Of a stretch of 52,935 bases of DNA, positions 49,151-52,935 are shown in pieces (the first letter of the stretch is position 1; the number at the start of each line of letters is the position of its first letter). The stretch spans positions 1-52,935 of the forward strand of contig JAKAZI010000005.1 in the NCBI GenBank assembly GCA_021809495.1, in the 5' to 3' direction. Position numbers and translations under genes: made by a program. The notes under the pieces were generated by a model. That model worked only from the letters and a program-made list of their open reading frames with translations, did not search any database and was not told the origin of the DNA. The DNA comes from Actinomycetes bacterium. Lineage in GTDB: Bacteria; Actinomycetota; Acidimicrobiia; Acidimicrobiales; RAAP-2.

Positions 49151-50539
49151 ATGAGGCACTATCGCGTCGTGGCGCGCACGCTGGTGATTGCCGCGTCGAT
49201 CGTGTCGGTGCTGGTGGCCACTGCAGGGGTGCTACCAGTTGGAGCGAGTGGACATCTCACCACGATTAATGATTGGCAGACCATTGCGCCGGGTGGTCGT
49301 GAGAAGGGGCTGGGTGTCGACAACGTCGGTAACCTACTCAGTTTCTCGTTGTCGGGTCAGTTGAGTCTGTATTCGAAGTTGCAGCTCGCGACCGCGATGG
49401 CCGGTGTGCCACTCTCCAGCGCGTCGCGCAGGTTGGCGACCGTGGATTCGCTGGGCCGCGGAGCGGCCGGAATCGTGGTGGCTTCTGACGGCACGATTTA
49501 CTTCGACACGGGAGCGTCGAACACGATCTGGGAACTCGTCACGAATTGGCGCGAACCGCGGGCGCTGCCACTGGCGTCGAATTCACTAACCAGATTCACG
49601 GGACTTGAACTGTCCAACGATGAGCGATTCCTCTACGCGGCGGACCAGCGTCTCGGACGGGTCTATCGGATCAACTTGTCCACAATGCAGGTTGCGGTGG
49701 TATTCGACTCGAATGGCGATCAGCTTGAACAGATGGCGATGGATCTCGCGGGGAACCTTGATGTGGTTGGACTTAGTGGTGCCGTGTACTCGATCACGGC
49801 CGGCGCACTCGCTAAATTGACCGTTGGAACGGTACTAACCAAGGGTCACGGCGCCACCGTTATCGCCTACCTCGGCGAGAAATCGTATCCGAGCGGGCTC
49901 ACTATCGATGGTGCGGACAACGTTTACGTATCGACCTGCGCGGCCACGTCGTCGCCCCACCCCGCAATCAGCGTCATCACCGAGTCCGCGAGTTCGACCG
50001 CGCGAGCCCACGGAATCCCCGCCACCGTGATCAACGGTGGGGTTGTACCCATTGCGGATACGTGGTCCGAACCATCATTCGGCTGCATCGACGCGTTGGC
50101 CGTGGCGGACGGAATTCTCTACGCGGGTGACTGGCGCAACGCCAAGATCTGGGGACTCCCACTTCGTGACTTGGGCAAGTTGGTGAGTCTCGCGCCCGCG
50201 GCGACCGGGGACGTGCAATTGACCCGCACGGCTTCAACCCTGCTCGCAACGTGGTCGGCGGTGCCCAACGCGATTGACTACGTTTGCACGCTCATGGATA
50301 GCGCGACCGTCTCGTCGTCGATACGAGAGACGACCATATCGAACGCGTGTTGGTTTGGCGGCCTGAGCGTCACCCAACGCGTGGGAGTGCGCGTCGTGGC
50401 CAACGGCGCCTCGAGTGAGGTTGTCGGCTACGCCCCGCCGCCGGACATGACCACGATCACTTGTACGCGCGGCTCGATCACCCGACGCGTTCAGTCCTAC
50501 GCGCCGCGGTGCCCGGCCGGATATTCCCGGGTGCGCTGA
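49151..50539 (+). CDS. Secreted beta-propeller (NHL/SMP-30-like) protein with C-terminal Cys tag
   Basis: Signal peptide; repeats GLGVDNVGNLLSF, GIVVASDGTIYFDT, LELSNDERFLYAADQ, GLTIDGADNVYVSTC; C-terminus TTITCTRGSITRRVQSYAPRCPAGYSRVR. Confidence 0.65.
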   Translation: MRHYRVVARTLVIAASIVSVLVATAGVLPVGASGHLTTINDWQTIAPGGREKGLGVDNVGNLLSFSLSGQLSLYSKLQLATAMAGVPLSSASRRLATVDSLGRGAAGIVVASDGTIYFDTGASNTIWELVTNWREPRALPLASNSLTRFTGLELSNDERFLYAADQRLGRVYRINLSTMQVAVVFDSNGDQLEQMAMDLAGNLDVVGLSGAVYSITAGALAKLTVGTVLTKGHGATVIAYLGEKSYPSGLTIDGADNVYVSTCAATSSPHPAISVITESASSTARAHGIPATVINGGVVPIADTWSEPSFGCIDALAVADGILYAGDWRNAKIWGLPLRDLGKLVSLAPAATGDVQLTRTASTLLATWSAVPNAIDYVCTLMDSATVSSSIRETTISNACWFGGLSVTQRVGVRVVANGASSEVVGYAPPPDMTTITCTRGSITRRVQSYAPRCPAGYSRVR

Positions 50540-50580
50540 CCACCTCGGTTGGCTCGACGAGGCGAGCAGTCCGAGACCGA

Positions 50581-51042
50581 TCAGTCGGTCAAGGTGGCGA
50601 GAACCCTGTTCGCGTGGCCGTTCGCGCGCACGCCGTACCAGGCGTGCTCGACGCGACCGGTCGGACCGATCACGAAGGTCGAGCGGATCACGCCGGTGAC
50701 CGTCTTGCCGTAGAGCTTCTTCTCGCCGTAGGCGCCGTAGGCGGTCATCACCGCTCGCTCGGGGTCCGACAGGAGCGTGAAGGTGAGACCGTACTTGGCG
50801 ATGAAGCCCTGGTGTTTGGCCCCGTCGTCGGGCGAGATTCCAACGACCTTCACGCCGAGCCCCGCGAAGCGCGCCATCTCGTCGTTGAACTGGCAGGCCT
50901 CGGTCGTACAGCCCGGGGTGTCGTCGGCGGGGTAGAAGTAGAGCACGACGCGCTCGCCGGCGAAGTCCTTCAAACGCACCGACTGGCCCGACTGGTCGAG
51001 CAGGGTGAAGGCCGGTGCGCGGTCGGCGATCTCGAGTCTCAT
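50581..51042 (-). CDS. bcp: Thioredoxin-dependent thiol peroxidase (Bcp/PrxQ)
   Basis: VVLYFYPADDTPGCTTEACQFND; GISPDD; KTVTGVIRSTFVIGPTGRV; GGAGG SD. Confidence 0.94.
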   Translation of the reverse strand: MRLEIADRAPAFTLLDQSGQSVRLKDFAGERVVLYFYPADDTPGCTTEACQFNDEMARFAGLGVKVVGISPDDGAKHQGFIAKYGLTFTLLSDPERAVMTAYGAYGEKKLYGKTVTGVIRSTFVIGPTGRVEHAWYGVRANGHANRVLATLTD

Positions 51043-51164
51043 GACGCCTCCGTACGGTGGGTTCGATTGGGGTCTAGACTAGACGCGGAGCTCGAGGATT
51101 GAGCTCGGGCCCACCTTTCCTTACGAACGCCGGTTTCGGGTCCAACCGAGAAAACGGATGTTCC

Positions 51165-52403
51165 GTGAGTAGTCAAACCGCAGAGTCGGTGCCAGCCGAC
51201 TCGTACGCCACTACGAAGACCTTCGCCGAACTTGGGGTCGATCCCCGGCTCGTGGAGGTCCTCACCAGCCAGGGCATCACCACCGCCTTCCCGATCCAAG
51301 CCCTCACGATTCACGACGCGCTCGCTGGTCGAGACGTCTGTGGCAAGGCCAAGACCGGTTCGGGTAAGACCCTCGGCTTCGGACTGCCGATGCTTCAGCG
51401 CATCGCCGCCACGCCCGGCCCTACGGGTTCGGGTCCGGCTCGTCCCCGGGGCCTCGTGCTGTTGCCGACGCGCGAGCTCGCCGTCCAGGTCCACGAGGTG
51501 CTCGAACCGCTCGGCGCCGCCCTCGGGCTCGCCGTCACCGCCGTCTACGGCGGCGCGGACATCGAGCGCCAGGTGAAGAACCTGCGCAAGGGCAGTGACG
51601 TCATCATCGCGACGCCGGGCCGGCTCATCGACCTCGGCGACCGCGGCGAGGTGAAGGTCGAGGGACTCGACGTGTTGGTCCTCGACGAGGCCGACCGGAT
51701 GGCCGACATGGGCTTCATGCCCCAGGTCGAGTGGGTACTACGGCGAATCGCCACGCGAACCCACCAGACCCTCTTGTTCTCGGCGACCCTCGACGGGGCG
51801 ATCGACCGATTGGTCAAGCGCTATCTCACCGACCCGGTCTTCCACGAGGTCGCGAGCGACACCCAGACGGTCGCCCAGATGGCTCATCACTTCTTGAACG
51901 TCCACCAGATGGACCGAATCAAGGTGGCAGCGACGATCTGCAAGTCCTTTGACAAGACCATCATCTTCTGTCGCACCAAACGAGGCGCCGACCGGCTGGT
52001 CGAACAGCTCGAGAAAGAGGGTGTGCGCGCCGCCGCCATCCACGGCGACCTTCGCCAGAGTCAGCGCGAGAAGGCCCTCGCGGACTTCAGCGCCGACAAG
52101 CTCCCCGTACTTGTCGCCACCGACGTCGCCGCGCGCGGCCTGCACATCGACGCCGTGGACTGCGTGATGCACTACGACCCGCCCGAGGACCACAAGGCCT
52201 ACCTGCATCGTTCCGGGCGCACCGCGCGCGCCGGTTCGACCGGTGTCGTCGTGTCGCTCTTGCTCTGGAACCAGATCATCGAGGCCCAGGTGATCATGCG
52301 TCGCCTCGCCTTGAAGCGACCGATCGTCGAGGTGTTCTCGAATAACCCCCACCTCAGCGACCTCGCCGCGTGGGAGCCCACGATGGAAGAATCAGTTCTG
52401 TGA
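51165..52403 (+). CDS. DEAD/DEAH box RNA helicase
   Basis: KTFAELGVDPRLVEVLTSQGITTAFPIQALTI (Q motif), AKTGSGKT, LVLDEADRM, LFSATLD, VATDVAARGLHID, HRSGRTARAG. Confidence 0.95.
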   Translation: MSSQTAESVPADSYATTKTFAELGVDPRLVEVLTSQGITTAFPIQALTIHDALAGRDVCGKAKTGSGKTLGFGLPMLQRIAATPGPTGSGPARPRGLVLLPTRELAVQVHEVLEPLGAALGLAVTAVYGGADIERQVKNLRKGSDVIIATPGRLIDLGDRGEVKVEGLDVLVLDEADRMADMGFMPQVEWVLRRIATRTHQTLLFSATLDGAIDRLVKRYLTDPVFHEVASDTQTVAQMAHHFLNVHQMDRIKVAATICKSFDKTIIFCRTKRGADRLVEQLEKEGVRAAAIHGDLRQSQREKALADFSADKLPVLVATDVAARGLHIDAVDCVMHYDPPEDHKAYLHRSGRTARAGSTGVVVSLLLWNQIIEAQVIMRRLALKRPIVEVFSNNPHLSDLAAWEPTMEESVL

Positions 52404-52935
52404 CGTCGAGGGTCGCCCGCTACAAAAAGGACTCACGGATCAAGCGCGCGCTCGTCGTGATGGCCCACCCCGATGACGTCGACTTCGGATCGGGCGGCAC
52501 GGTCGCTCGACTCACCCGCGACGGCGTCGAGGTATCCTACTGCCTCGTCACCTCCGGTGACGCCGGTGGTGATTCGTCGCGTTCGACGCCCGAGGAACGG
52601 GCCGTCACCCGCGAGGCCGAACAGCGCGCCGCCGCCGCGGAGCTCGGGGTGAGCGAGCTCACCTTCCTGCGCTTTGGTGACGGACGGGTGGAGGTGACCC
52701 TCGAGCTGCGAAAGGCGATCGCGCGGACTATCCGCCAGGTTCGACCCGACCTCGTGATCTGTCAGAGTCCCGAGCGGAACTACGAGCGGATCTTCGCCTC
52801 GCACCCCGACCACCTCGCCGCCGGCGAAGCCACGCTGCGCGCCGTCTACCCCGACGCCCGAAATCCCCACGCCTTCCCCGAACTGCTCGCCGAGGGACTC
52901 GAACCCCACGCGGTGAAGACGGTCTGGCTCGCGAG
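52400..52935 (+). CDS. PIG-L family deacetylase (truncated by window end)
   Basis: RALVVMAHPDDVDFGSGGTVARLTRDGVEVSYCLVTSGDAGG; SHPDHLAAGEA; GTGA overlap with helicase. Confidence 0.92.
   Translation, partial: MTSRVARYKKDSRIKRALVVMAHPDDVDFGSGGTVARLTRDGVEVSYCLVTSGDAGGDSSRSTPEERAVTREAEQRAAAAELGVSELTFLRFGDGRVEVTLELRKAIARTIRQVRPDLVICQSPERNYERIFASHPDHLAAGEATLRAVYPDARNPHAFPELLAEGLEPHAVKTVWLA

Overview
High-GC (~65-70%), gene-dense chromosomal segment. WhiB1-like and PdtaS-like proteins, DUF3107, the MSMEG_4193-type phosphomutase/DUF3090/SCO1664 triad and an F420-dehydrogenase-type protein point to an actinobacterium, possibly Acidimicrobiia (taxonomy is inference). About 54 protein genes are supported; I saw no rRNA, tRNA, CRISPR array, phage or IS element. 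Landmarks: a complete System I cytochrome c maturation operon (gmd-ccmABCDEFGHI, nearly all 4-bp stop/start overlaps); two secreted proteins each with seven 'SC-x5-FC-x-A-V-D' repeats flanking a large LAL/LuxR regulator; a LysR/YeiH pair; a SufR-like regulator divergent from Mrp; a PAS/GAF/EAL receptor; etfBA; a tyrosine phenol-lyase/tryptophanase family enzyme; and a DEAD-box helicase. Main items for follow-up: (1) a two-gene nucleotidyltransferase module whose reading frames overlap out of frame by 50 nt, with family-like motifs in both frames; (2) a recurrent TANNNT-N6/7-start arrangement at many genes, implying widespread leaderless mRNAs, including one that points to an ATC start codon for a PAP2 phosphatase; (3) two CTG start candidates behind good Shine-Dalgarno sites; (4) a 22-bp tandem duplication whose loss would fuse a glycosyltransferase in frame to a TetR regulator; (5) palindromic operators over the promoter of an HTH + Clp-N pair; (6) a perfect 15-bp hairpin inside the yeiH coding region. 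All calls are from reading the sequence and remembered family motifs; no searches were run.
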